Positions 33,831 to 41,974 of a stretch of 64,000 bases of DNA are shown piece by piece (the first letter of the stretch is position 1; each line of letters opens with the position of its first letter). The position numbers and the translations under genes are program-made. The notes below the pieces were generated by a model. The model saw only the letters and a list, made by a program, of their open reading frames with translations. It was not told the DNA's origin and did no database searches. Origin of the DNA: Chitinophaga chungangae (GTDB lineage Bacteria > Bacteroidota > Bacteroidia > Chitinophagales > Chitinophagaceae); assembly GCF_017742215.1 (NCBI RefSeq), contig NZ_JAGHKP010000004.1:806001-870000 (forward strand), written 5' to 3'.

Positions 33831-34461
33831 CTATTTGCCGAAAATGTCCTTCACCGGCCTGCCGGTCCACTCCTGCGGCGTTTTCAGCCCGAATATCCAG
33901 GCTATCGTGGCAGCCGTATCATAAGTCATCACACTTTCCTTCACTTCGTGCCCTTTTTGATCCCTTTGCCTGTAAATATCCAGGGTATCTGCATTTCCAC
34001 CATCGTTTTACCGCCATGCCCCTTGTTGATGCCGCCATGATCGGAACTGAGCACGGGCACGCTGTTGTCCCATATGCCGGCGTCTTTCACCGCCTGCACG
34101 ATCCTGCCTAATAAAACGTCGTTCTTATGCACTTGTTCATAATACCCGGGAATGTCGTGCCCGATACCATGCCCCGCGCCGTCCGGCTGATCGGAATGTA
34201 TGAACAGGAACGTTGGTTTTTCTCCGCGCCCATGATCATGCTGGCCCAGTTTACCGCGCTGGAAGAAGGAAGCACGCTGCGCGCCTTCAACGTCCAGCAG
34301 CCGTCTTTCATCTGTTTCATCACCGGGTTGCCCGCCTTTTCCATCGCATACGCGCCAAGCCCGTCCATGCCGACGAGTATCACGTGTTTTACGCCTTTTA
34401 CCTGGGCCTGATCGGCCATTCCGCAACACAATACTAAAGCCAGGAATCCAGTTTTTTTCAC
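33831..34461 (-). pseudogene. Broken alkaline-phosphatase-superfamily (phosphodiesterase) gene
   Basis: On the minus strand homology passes through three frame segments. First, from 34461, a signal sequence then VKHVILVGMDGLGAY and ARSVLPSSSAVNWASMIMGA, with a metal-site Asp and the Ser/Thr nucleophile region. Next, in another frame, PTFLFIHSDQPDGAGHGIGHD and LSSDHGGINKGHGGKTMVEM. Last, in a third frame, GHEVKESVMTYDTAATIAWIFG ends at a TAG (33831). About 70 residues usually found between the first two parts are absent, so there is an internal deletion and two frame changes. The gene cannot make an intact enzyme. Confidence 0.85.
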
Positions 34462-34584
34462 GTCTTGACTAATTTAAAATTTATTTAATATAACAGCAAT
34501 AAAGAAGTATGCACATTGTATGGATGTGGATAAAAGCAGTAAATGCAACTACACGTTGTTTAGTATTTGTAACTTTTGTGTTGG

Positions 34585-34618
34585 AAATAAAGCCGCGGAG
34601 CAGTGTACATCGCGGCTT
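34585..34618 (-). terminator. Terminator of cutC
   Basis: Stem AAGCCGCG / CGCGGCTT (34590-34597, 34611-34618), followed on the minus strand by TTTATTTCC, 11 bases past the cutC stop. Confidence 0.75.
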
Positions 34619-34629
34619 CATGTTCTGAA

Positions 34630-35394
34630 TTATATTTTCCCGTTCAGCGCCTTTTCCGTTTCCTCCCGGATCTTCCGCACCGTGGCTGCCCTGGTAACGG
34701 CGATGCCATATTCCGGCACGCCGGGAATGCCGCCCATGCTTACGTTGGGGTTGCGGTAGGTCATTTTGCTGTCTTCATATTCTTTCGCGGTAGTGTGAAA
34801 TTCCCGCGCATGCGTAGCGGCGGCCAGTGCGGCGGCGTTGTGGTCGCGCAGGCCGGAACCGGCCATGATGCGAATGCGGCCCGCGGCCTTTTCCACCAGT
34901 GTGGCGATCAGTTCCGCGCCTTCCGGGGCGGTGTTGCGCTGACCGGAAGTAAGAATACGCTCGCAGCCGGTGGCGATCACGTCTTCCAGCGCCCGGAGCG
35001 GATCGGCCGTCATGTCGAACGCGCGGTGAAACGTAACGCCCATGGGCTTTGCCAGTTCCACCAGTTCGCGGGTGCGCGCGGTGTCCACTTTCCCATCAGG
35101 CGTCAGCAGGCCAATCACCACGCCGTCGCAGCCCAGTTCTTTACACACGAGGATATCTTCTTTCATGATGGCGAGCTCTTCTTCACTGTACAAAAAGTCG
35201 CCGCCGCGCGGGCGGATGATAGGATAGAGGGCGATATTCACTGTTTCGCGCGCCAGTTTGATGGTGGCGTAACTGGGCGTGGTACCGCCTTCCAGCAGGT
35301 TATCGCACAGTTCTATTCTGTCTGCCCCCCCTTCCTGCGCCGCTTTGCACGACGCCAGCGAGGTAGCGCATATTTCGAGGGTGATCTTTTCCAT
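34630..35394 (-). CDS. cutC: CutC family protein
   Basis: 254 aa TIM-barrel protein of the CutC family. Motifs: LEICATSLASCKAAQEGGADRIELCDNL at the N-terminus, IIRPRGGDFLYSEEE, GVVIGLLTPDGKVD, TFHRAFDM and ILTSGQ. The family was first linked to copper tolerance in E. coli, but its catalytic role is unresolved. The ATG at 35392-35394 gives the normal N-terminus MEKITLEIC; a longer frame exists but starts in the preceding terminator. It lies downstream of the aspartylglucosaminidase gene, separated by a terminator. Confidence 0.9.
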   Translation of the reverse strand: MEKITLEICATSLASCKAAQEGGADRIELCDNLLEGGTTPSYATIKLARETVNIALYPIIRPRGGDFLYSEEELAIMKEDILVCKELGCDGVVIGLLTPDGKVDTARTRELVELAKPMGVTFHRAFDMTADPLRALEDVIATGCERILTSGQRNTAPEGAELIATLVEKAAGRIRIMAGSGLRDHNAAALAAATHAREFHTTAKEYEDSKMTYRNPNVSMGGIPGVPEYGIAVTRAATVRKIREETEKALNGKI

Positions 35395-35401
35395 GTCTGC
35401 A

Positions 35402-35440
35402 AAAATAAGGATCGGCTGCCAGTGTGCCCGGCAGCCGATC
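35402..35440 (-). terminator. Terminator after the aspartylglucosaminidase gene
   Basis: Perfect 11-bp stem GATCGGCTGCC / GGCAGCCGATC (35410-35420, 35430-35440), followed by CTTATTTTT on the minus strand. Confidence 0.8.
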
Positions 35441-35464
35441 AAAAAAGATAATAACGTTATAAGA

Positions 35465-36547
35465 TCAAAAGTGGTGTTTCCCTTTGATCAGTTCCTCCTT
35501 GTCGTCGCCCGTGGTAACAGCGTAGCTGAAACCCTCGTGCAGGCAGTACGCGCCGTGCTCGCCTTTTTTGTTGAGCGCAAGAAAACCGATCTGGATGCCT
35601 TTGGCGCGTTCGGGATTTTTTTTCACGATGCGCGTTACGGCTTCCTTGCAGGCAGCTTCGGGAGAAAGGCCCTGGCGCATCAGTTCCACTACCAGGAAAC
35701 TGCCCACCACGCGGATCACTTCTTCGCCCACGCCGGTAGCGGTGGCGGCGCCTACTTCATTGTCTACATAAAGCCCCGCGCCGATGATCGGCGAATCGCC
35801 CACGCGGCCGCGCAGCTTGAATGCCATGCCGCTGGTGGTGCAGGCGCCGGAAAGATTGCCCTGCGCGTCCAGCGCCACCATGCCGATCGTGTCGTGATTG
35901 TATACGTTGCCCGGCAGTTTCAGCGGACTGAAAGCCGTGGTGTTTTCCTGTTGCGGCGTTTCGTTAAAAGCACCGGGACCTTTGCCTTCGTAACTTTGGT
36001 TTTCGATGTTCATCACCGGTTTGTATTCCGATTTTTTGAGCCATTCTTTCCAGGCTTTTTCGGATTCCGGCGTGAGCAGGTTCTCTTTTTTGAAACCGTT
36101 TTCCAGCGCGAACTGCAAAGCGCCTTCGCCAACGAGCATTACGTGCGGCGTTTTTTCCATCACTTTGCGCGCCACTGAAATAGGATGCACGATATGTTCC
36201 AATGCCGCTACGGAACCGCAGTTGCCGAATTCGTCCATAATGCAGGCGTCCAGCGTAACGTGGCCGTCGCGGTCGGGAAAACCGCTGAAACCCACGGTAT
36301 GGTTCTTCGGGTCTGCTTCAGGCACATGCACGCCTGCTTCAACAGCATCCAGCGCGCGTCCGCCGGATTTGAGCACCTGCCATGCGGCTTTGTTGGCCGC
36401 AATGCCAAAGTCCCAGGTAGACACCACGATGGGCTTTTGCCCTTTGCCTTTACCCTTGCGGGATTGCGCCGCGGCTGGCAAACCGTCCATCGAAATGGCG
36501 GCGGCGCCGAGGGCGGCCGTTCTGAAAAAATTCCTTCTGCTATTCAT
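35465..36547 (-). CDS. N4-(beta-N-acetylglucosaminyl)-L-asparaginase (aspartylglucosaminidase)
   Basis: 360 aa Ntn-hydrolase that cuts the GlcNAc-Asn bond left when N-glycoproteins are degraded. A Tat-type signal (NSRRNFFRTAALGAAA) directs export. Self-processing would occur before Thr220 in NHDTIGMVALDAQGN, the usual nucleophile context; GRVGDSPIIGAGLYVDNEVGA and GVGEEVIRVVGSF follow as in the family. The ATG at 36545-36547 is preferred to a TTG three codons upstream. It follows the ROK kinase gene by 18 bases and belongs to the permease-ROK operon. Confidence 0.93.
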   Translation of the reverse strand: MNSRRNFFRTAALGAAAISMDGLPAAAQSRKGKGKGQKPIVVSTWDFGIAANKAAWQVLKSGGRALDAVEAGVHVPEADPKNHTVGFSGFPDRDGHVTLDACIMDEFGNCGSVAALEHIVHPISVARKVMEKTPHVMLVGEGALQFALENGFKKENLLTPESEKAWKEWLKKSEYKPVMNIENQSYEGKGPGAFNETPQQENTTAFSPLKLPGNVYNHDTIGMVALDAQGNLSGACTTSGMAFKLRGRVGDSPIIGAGLYVDNEVGAATATGVGEEVIRVVGSFLVVELMRQGLSPEAACKEAVTRIVKKNPERAKGIQIGFLALNKKGEHGAYCLHEGFSYAVTTGDDKEELIKGKHHF

Positions 36548-36565
36548 ACCCCACAATGTTTAGGA

Positions 36566-37531
36566 TTAATCTTTCATTTCCCATGCCATCGCGCTGGCGC
36601 CAAGGATGGCGGCATCGCTTTCTTTCAGTTCGGAGAAGAGAAGTTTAACTTTATTCTGGAAGATCGGTAACAGGTTTTTTTCCATATGCTCGCGCACGGG
36701 GCGCATAATGAGGTCGCCGGCCTGCGTGAGGCCGCCGAACAGCACGATGGCTTCGGGGCTGGAGAACATCACGAAATTCGCGAGCGCTTCGCCCAGCACT
36801 TTGCCGGTGTATTCATAGATCTCGATCGCAAGTTTGTCGCCTTTGATGGCCGCTTCGTAGATCATTTTGGAATCTATTTCTTCGGCGGTGTGATTGCGCA
36901 GCAGGCTTTCCTCATTTGGCCTTGCTTCGAGCAGTTCCAGCGCGGTGCTGGTAACGCCGGTGGCGGATGCGTAAGATTCGAGGGAGCCGTGCGCGCCGGT
37001 GCCCGGGTGCAGGCGGCCGCCGGGGATCACGATCACGTGGCCGAGTTCTCCCGCAAAACCGTCATGACCGTAAATAAGCTGGCCGTTGGCCACGATACCG
37101 CTGCCCACGCCGGTGCCCAGCGTGATGGTGATAAAGTCCTTCATGCCGCGGGCGGTGCCGTATGTCATTTCACCGAGCGCCGCCGCATTGGCGTCGTTGG
37201 TGAGCACGGTTGGCAGTCCGAACAGTTCTTCGAGCATCTGCGCAAGCGGCACGATGCCTTTCCAGCGCAGGTTAGGAGCATATTCAATGTTTCCTGTGTA
37301 ATAGTTGCCATTAGGGGCGCCTACGCCGATACCTTTGATGTTCTCGATGCCTCCTACCTGGTCGATCAGCTTTGATAAACGCTGATGCAGTTCTTCCAGG
37401 AACATGGTAACTTCTTCGTGAGCTTTGGTTGACATGCGATCCTGGCACAAAATGTTGCCACGACGGTCTACTATTCCAAACTTTGTATTAGTACCTCCAA
37501 TATCAATGCCCACCGCTAGTTGCTGACTCAT
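36566..37531 (-). CDS. ROK-family sugar kinase
   Basis: 321 aa. ATP motif AVGIDIGGTNTKFGIVD at the N-terminus, catalytic Asp in TNDANAAALGE (Asp113), and TLGTGVGSGIVANG. The ROK signature region is unusual: the sugar-binding GELGH (161-165) is present, but the zinc-binding CxCGxxGC is replaced by RLHPGTGAHGSLE (173-185) with no Cys. Likely substrates are glucose, mannose or N-acetyl sugars entering through the adjoining permease. The gene overlaps the end of the permease gene by 29 bases, so they are co-translated. Confidence 0.88.
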   Translation of the reverse strand: MSQQLAVGIDIGGTNTKFGIVDRRGNILCQDRMSTKAHEEVTMFLEELHQRLSKLIDQVGGIENIKGIGVGAPNGNYYTGNIEYAPNLRWKGIVPLAQMLEELFGLPTVLTNDANAAALGEMTYGTARGMKDFITITLGTGVGSGIVANGQLIYGHDGFAGELGHVIVIPGGRLHPGTGAHGSLESYASATGVTSTALELLEARPNEESLLRNHTAEEIDSKMIYEAAIKGDKLAIEIYEYTGKVLGEALANFVMFSSPEAIVLFGGLTQAGDLIMRPVREHMEKNLLPIFQNKVKLLFSELKESDAAILGASAMAWEMKD

Positions 37532-39134
37532 AGTCTATACCTTGGGATTTTAAAATTGTTTTAACACGGAATGCGAAAAATGCGAGATAAGCGAAGCAGA
37601 TCACCGGCACAATATACGACATATGGATGCCGATTTCCTGCCGGTCTGCAAAACCGCCCTGTAATGGCGGAACCAGCGCGCCGCCCAGGATCATCATGAT
37701 CAGGAAAGCGGAGGCCTGGCCGGTATATTTACCGAGCCCTGCGATAGACAGGGAGAAAATGCAAGGCCACATTACGGAGCAGAACAGGCCGCCGCTGATG
37801 AAAGCGAACACGGCGATCGGGCCGGAAGTGAACAGGCCGATCAGCATGGCGGCTACGCCCATGATGCCAAAAGTGAGCAAAGTTTTAACGGGTTTGTCCT
37901 GGCCGTAGAAGAAACCGAGGATCTGTATCACGATGCAGATCGCGAAGGGATACAGTTCTGCGATATCGTTCCCTTTAAGATGGTTGGCACCGAGTATCAC
38001 GCCGTAAGCGATGAAGGGCACGATCACGGACAATACCTGCCGGCTGGTTTTGGAAACGTTGAATACGCTGATGGCGCCGGTCCAGCGGCCTACCATCAAA
38101 CCGCCCCAGAACAGGGAGATGTAAGGGTTCAGCTGAGATTCGTCCAGCCCTTCGGCCGTGAGGAAACCGGGCGTTCTGAGCAGTTCGCCGAGGTTGGAGG
38201 AAGTGCTTACTTCCACGCCCACATATACAAAAATGGCGATCATGCCCATGATCAGCTGCGGGTATTTCATTGCGCCCCAGCCTTCGCCGTTGCTGCGGGA
38301 AGTGAATTGCGCGTAGAACAGGATCAGCAGGATGCCCACGATGCCGGCGATAAAGAAAGGCAGGGGCTTCTTGATCAGGATGCCGACGAGAATAAGTACG
38401 AACAGCGCAGTGATGCCCAGCAGGGTGCGGGTGGCTTTGGAAGAGGTTTCGAAATGATCGTCTTCCGTGCCTTTAGGCATTTTGGTGATGGCGAAAATAC
38501 CGGCCGCTACGAGGAACAGCACGATAAGGATAATATAAAGGGTGTTGATCTTGCTGATGTCTGTGGCGCCGGCGTCTACCGTGGCGCTGGCGCTGCCGAA
38601 CAGCAGGATGCTCACGATAATGGGGCCGATGGTGGTGCCGAAGGAGTTGATGCCGCCGGCGAGGTTCAGGCGATGCGATCCTTTGGCGGGGTCTCCGAGC
38701 AGGATGGCGAAGGGGTTCGCAGCGGTCTGCTGAAGGGAGAAACCGAGCGCTATAATAAAGTAAGCGCCCAGGATGAGGTAAAAGGCGGCGGTTTTGTCTT
38801 CCATGCCTTCCCCGAGGTTCACCGCGCCGATAGTGAGCAGTGCGCCTACTGTTGAAATAAGCAGACCGTATATGATACCTTTTTTAAATCCGATGCGGTT
38901 CAGGATATCCACTCCTTTGAGCGCGGACAATAAATAAAGTATCAGCGAGCCGATGAAATAAGCGCCGTAAAACGCGAAATCTACAAGCTGCGACTGGATC
39001 TGGTTGAGGCCGAAGTGGGCTTTGCAGAAGGGGATGAAGATGCTGTTGGATGCAGCCAGGAACCCCCAGAAGAAGAATACAAGAATGAGTACGAAAAACG
39101 AGGGATGCGTACCTTGTTTACTTTGCGTGGACAT
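37503..39134 (-). CDS. FHS-family sugar:H+ symporter (MFS)
   Basis: 543 aa inner-membrane permease, longer than the usual 420-440. N-terminal half starts FFVLILVFFFWGFLAASNSIFIPF, with the FHS hallmark LQQTAANPFAILLGDP. A central insertion of two or three extra helices (about 236-275) precedes the second half, which contains VGRWTGAISVF and MWPCIFSLSIAGLGKYTGQASAFLIMMILGGALVP. FHS members carry fucose, glucose/galactose or GlcNAc. It heads the operon permease-ROK kinase-aspartylglucosaminidase, so a hexose or N-acetylhexosamine released from glycans is the likely cargo. Confidence 0.9.
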   Translation of the reverse strand: MSTQSKQGTHPSFFVLILVFFFWGFLAASNSIFIPFCKAHFGLNQIQSQLVDFAFYGAYFIGSLILYLLSALKGVDILNRIGFKKGIIYGLLISTVGALLTIGAVNLGEGMEDKTAAFYLILGAYFIIALGFSLQQTAANPFAILLGDPAKGSHRLNLAGGINSFGTTIGPIIVSILLFGSASATVDAGATDISKINTLYIILIVLFLVAAGIFAITKMPKGTEDDHFETSSKATRTLLGITALFVLILVGILIKKPLPFFIAGIVGILLILFYAQFTSRSNGEGWGAMKYPQLIMGMIAIFVYVGVEVSTSSNLGELLRTPGFLTAEGLDESQLNPYISLFWGGLMVGRWTGAISVFNVSKTSRQVLSVIVPFIAYGVILGANHLKGNDIAELYPFAICIVIQILGFFYGQDKPVKTLLTFGIMGVAAMLIGLFTSGPIAVFAFISGGLFCSVMWPCIFSLSIAGLGKYTGQASAFLIMMILGGALVPPLQGGFADRQEIGIHMSYIVPVICFAYLAFFAFRVKTILKSQGIDYESATSGGH

Positions 39135-39232
39135 AATACCTGTTTATATTTGGTAAAATATGGCTCTAAATGTATAATTATTTTTTTGAGAAAAGGTCAA
39201 AAACCATGGTAAAACCCCATATTTTTTTAATT

Positions 39233-39248
39233 GCTCAATCGTTTTAGC
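39233..39248. promoter_or_regulatory. Candidate LacI-type operator between divergent permease genes
   Basis: GCTCAATCGTTTTAGC, 13 of 16 bases the same as the palindrome at 32763-32778. It lies 98 bases upstream of the minus-strand permease and 71 bases upstream of the plus-strand one, so could serve either. Confidence 0.5.
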
Positions 39249-39319
39249 TAATATATTTATGAAATATGAGAATTGTTAGGTATGTTCGTAAATTCTTGAA
39301 CAATCAATTTTAGCTACTC

Positions 39320-40615
39320 ATGAGTGATAAAACCGCCACTGTGGCCGCTCCGCGCGGTAATTACAAACAGGCGATGTTCATCATCGCAACCCTGTTCTTC
39401 ATTTTCGGCTTCGTTACCTGGCTGAACTCCCTATTGATTCCATTCCTGCAACAGGTATGTGAACTTTCGGACGTAGTAGCCTATCTCGTAACGTTCGCCT
39501 TCTATATTTCCTATTTTGTTATGGCCATTCCCTCTTCCTTCATCCTTAACAAGATCGGGTTTCCCAAGGGAATGTCGCTGGGGCTGCTTACTATGGCCGT
39601 CGGCTCGCTTATTTTTATCCCCGCCGCGCAAATGAGGAATTACCCGCTGTTCCTCGTAGGGCTTTTCACCCAGGGAACAGGCCTCGCCCTGTTGCAAACA
39701 GCATCCAATCCATATGTAACTATTCTCGGCCCCATCGAAAGCGCTGCAAAACGCATCAGCATCATGGGCATCTGTAATAAAGTCGCGGGCATTACCGGCA
39801 TCCTGCTGCTGGCAAACCTCCTTTTCAGCGATACCAAGGAAATTTCCGATAAGATCAACACGCTCACCGGCGCTGCCCGGGAAGCGGAGCTCGACCTGCT
39901 GGCAGGCCGCCTCGTAACGCCCTACGCCATCATGGCCGTTGTGCTTTTTATCCTGGCCTTCTTTGTGTTAAAGGCGCATCTGCCTGAAATCTCGCAGGAC
40001 GATGAAACCCCGGCCGCAACCGGCGACGGTCCCGACCAATACGGCAGAACCTCCGCGTTCCAGATCCCTTACCTGATGCTCGGCGTGCTTTGCATCTTTG
40101 TATATGTGGGTGTGGAAGTGCTCGCTATCGACTCCATCAAAAAATACGGTGAATTCGCCGGTCTGTCCGGCGACGTAGCCGCCAGGGTGCCCATCTGGTG
40201 CCTCGTTGCGCTCGGTGTGGGTTACCTCATCGGTGTGGTGGCCGTACCCAAGATGATCAGCCAGAAAACGGCCCTGGTGATCTGCGCCATCCTTGGAGCA
40301 GTGTTCACCGTAGGCGTGCTGCTTACTTCAGGCATCGTTTCCATCGTATTTCTCGTGCTCTGCAGCTTCGCCCACTCCCTCATGTGGCCCGGCATCTGGC
40401 CGCTGGCGATCAATAAACTGGGCAGATTCACCAAACTGGGTTCCGCCCTGCTGGTAATGGGCATCGCCGGCGGCGCCATCCTGCCCCTGGTGTACAGCGC
40501 TCTCAGCACCAGCCTCGACGGGAACCTCCAGCTGGCTTATGTGATCATGATCCCCTGCTACCTCTACATCCTCTATTTTGCCGCCACTGGCCACAAAAAA
40601 GGCCTCCCGGCATAA
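39320..40615 (+). CDS. FHS-family sugar permease (glucose/galactose or fucose type)
   Basis: 431 aa, 12 predicted helices. Motifs of the GluP/FucP group: IIATLFFIFGFVTWLNSLLIPFLQ, LLQTASNPYVTILGP, a middle loop around residue 230, and FAHSLMWPGIWPLAINKLGRFTKLGSALLVMGIAGGAILP. It is divergent from the other permease and precedes galactokinase by 133 bases, with a terminator between, so galactose or glucose uptake is plausible. Exact sugar is not proven. Confidence 0.9.
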   Translation: MSDKTATVAAPRGNYKQAMFIIATLFFIFGFVTWLNSLLIPFLQQVCELSDVVAYLVTFAFYISYFVMAIPSSFILNKIGFPKGMSLGLLTMAVGSLIFIPAAQMRNYPLFLVGLFTQGTGLALLQTASNPYVTILGPIESAAKRISIMGICNKVAGITGILLLANLLFSDTKEISDKINTLTGAAREAELDLLAGRLVTPYAIMAVVLFILAFFVLKAHLPEISQDDETPAATGDGPDQYGRTSAFQIPYLMLGVLCIFVYVGVEVLAIDSIKKYGEFAGLSGDVAARVPIWCLVALGVGYLIGVVAVPKMISQKTALVICAILGAVFTVGVLLTSGIVSIVFLVLCSFAHSLMWPGIWPLAINKLGRFTKLGSALLVMGIAGGAILPLVYSALSTSLDGNLQLAYVIMIPCYLYILYFAATGHKKGLPA

Positions 40616-40639
40616 GGAACTCACCATATTCACCCCTAA

Positions 40640-40687
40640 AAAATGCTTCCGCATACGCCGCAAACCGGCCCCGTGGAAGCATTTTTT
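40640..40687 (+). terminator. Terminator after the sugar permease gene
   Basis: Stem AAAATGCTTCC / GGAAGCATTTT (40640-40650, 40675-40685) with T-run to 40687 and a long 24-base loop. Confidence 0.75.
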
Positions 40688-40748
40688 CTTTTATACTGGG
40701 AAAAACACCGCTTTTTTATATTTTTAGGTGTCAAAAGTACCCTTCTAA

Positions 40749-41897
40749 ATGATAGCGCAAGCAAAAGAGCAGTTTAAAAAGTTATTCCATAAAGAACCAC
40801 TGATCGTTTCTTCTCCCGGCCGCATCAACCTGATCGGCGAGCATACGGATTACAACGAAGGTTTTGTGCTGCCCGCAGCCATCGATAAAAAGATCATCTA
40901 CGCCATCGCCCTCAACGGCACAGACACCTGCAACGCCTACGCTCTCTTCAACAACGAAACGGCCTCCTTTTCGCTGAAAGACATACGCCCCGGCGGCGGC
41001 TGGGCCAATTACCTCAAAGGCGTGGTATACCAGCTGCAGCAGCGCGGACTGGAAGTGAAAGGTTTCGACTGCGTGATCACCGGAGATATTCCCATCGGAG
41101 CGGGCATGAGCAGTTCCGCTGCCGTGGAAGGCGGGCTCAACGTTGCCCTGGACCACCTGCTGGGATTTGATCTCAGCCGGATGGACATGGCGAAAGTGGG
41201 CCAGCTGGCCGAACATACCTTTCCCGGCGTGAAATGCGGCATCATGGACCAGTTTGCCAACCTGCACGGCCAGAAAGACCGTGTGATGCTGCTGGACTGC
41301 CGCAGCCTCGAGTTCACTTATTTCCCCTTCGAGTTTTCCAAAGATTACAAGATCGTGCTGGTGAATTCCATGGTGCATCATTCCCTCGCTTCTTCCGAAT
41401 ACAATGTGCGCCGCGCGCAATGCGAAGAAGGCGTGAAGATCCTGCAGGAATTTTTCCCGGACATCAACAGCCTGCGCAATCTCACTTCCGCACAGGTGGA
41501 ACAATACAAACACCAACTGCCCGCAAAGGTCTACGACCGCTGCCTGTACGTTACACAGGAAAACGAACGCGTGGAAAAAGCCTGCGCGCACCTTCAGCGT
41601 AACGAGCTGAAGGAAGCGGGCGAACTGATGTTCGCATCCCATGAAGGCCTCAGCAAAATGTATGAAGTGTCCTGCGCCGAACTGGACTTCCTCGCGGGCC
41701 TGGCGCGCAACCGCGCGGAAGTGGCCGGCGCGCGCATGATGGGCGGCGGTTTCGGCGGATGCACCATCAACCTCGTGAAAACGGGCGGAGTGGAGGGTTT
41801 CGTGGCTTACGTGCAGCAGGAATACCAGCACAAATACGGCAAAGTGCCGGAAGTATATGTCACGTCTATCGAAGACGGAGCGAAAGTCGTCAATTGA
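40749..41897 (+). CDS. galK: Galactokinase
   Basis: 382 aa GHMP kinase, galactose to galactose-1-phosphate (Leloir pathway, cytoplasm). The galactokinase signature GRINLIGEHTDYNEGFVLPAA is near the N-terminus, the ATP-binding DIPIGAGMSSSAAVEGG in the middle, KCGIMDQFANLHG carries the catalytic Asp, and MMGGGFGGCTINLV is GHMP motif III. Length is normal. No galT, galE or galM is adjacent. A convergent bidirectional terminator follows. Confidence 0.96.
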   Translation: MIAQAKEQFKKLFHKEPLIVSSPGRINLIGEHTDYNEGFVLPAAIDKKIIYAIALNGTDTCNAYALFNNETASFSLKDIRPGGGWANYLKGVVYQLQQRGLEVKGFDCVITGDIPIGAGMSSSAAVEGGLNVALDHLLGFDLSRMDMAKVGQLAEHTFPGVKCGIMDQFANLHGQKDRVMLLDCRSLEFTYFPFEFSKDYKIVLVNSMVHHSLASSEYNVRRAQCEEGVKILQEFFPDINSLRNLTSAQVEQYKHQLPAKVYDRCLYVTQENERVEKACAHLQRNELKEAGELMFASHEGLSKMYEVSCAELDFLAGLARNRAEVAGARMMGGGFGGCTINLVKTGGVEGFVAYVQQEYQHKYGKVPEVYVTSIEDGAKVVN

Positions 41898-41916
41898 TTT
41901 TTTGCGATCTTAAAAC

Positions 41917-41948
41917 AAGAAGGGCACTCGTTCGGGCGCCCTTCTTTT
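41917..41948. terminator. Bidirectional terminator between galK and the GH109 gene
   Basis: Stem AAGAAGGGC / GCCCTTCTT (41917-41925, 41938-41946) with flanking A and T runs, serving both convergent genes. Confidence 0.85.
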
Positions 41949-41974
41949 ATTTTTTCTCATCTACTTAACACGGA

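Noticed and set aside
33941..34429. Open frame of 162 codons taken as an intact phosphatase
   Set aside because: Its first half is an out-of-frame reading of the conserved N-terminus; only its second half is homologous, so the locus is a pseudogene.
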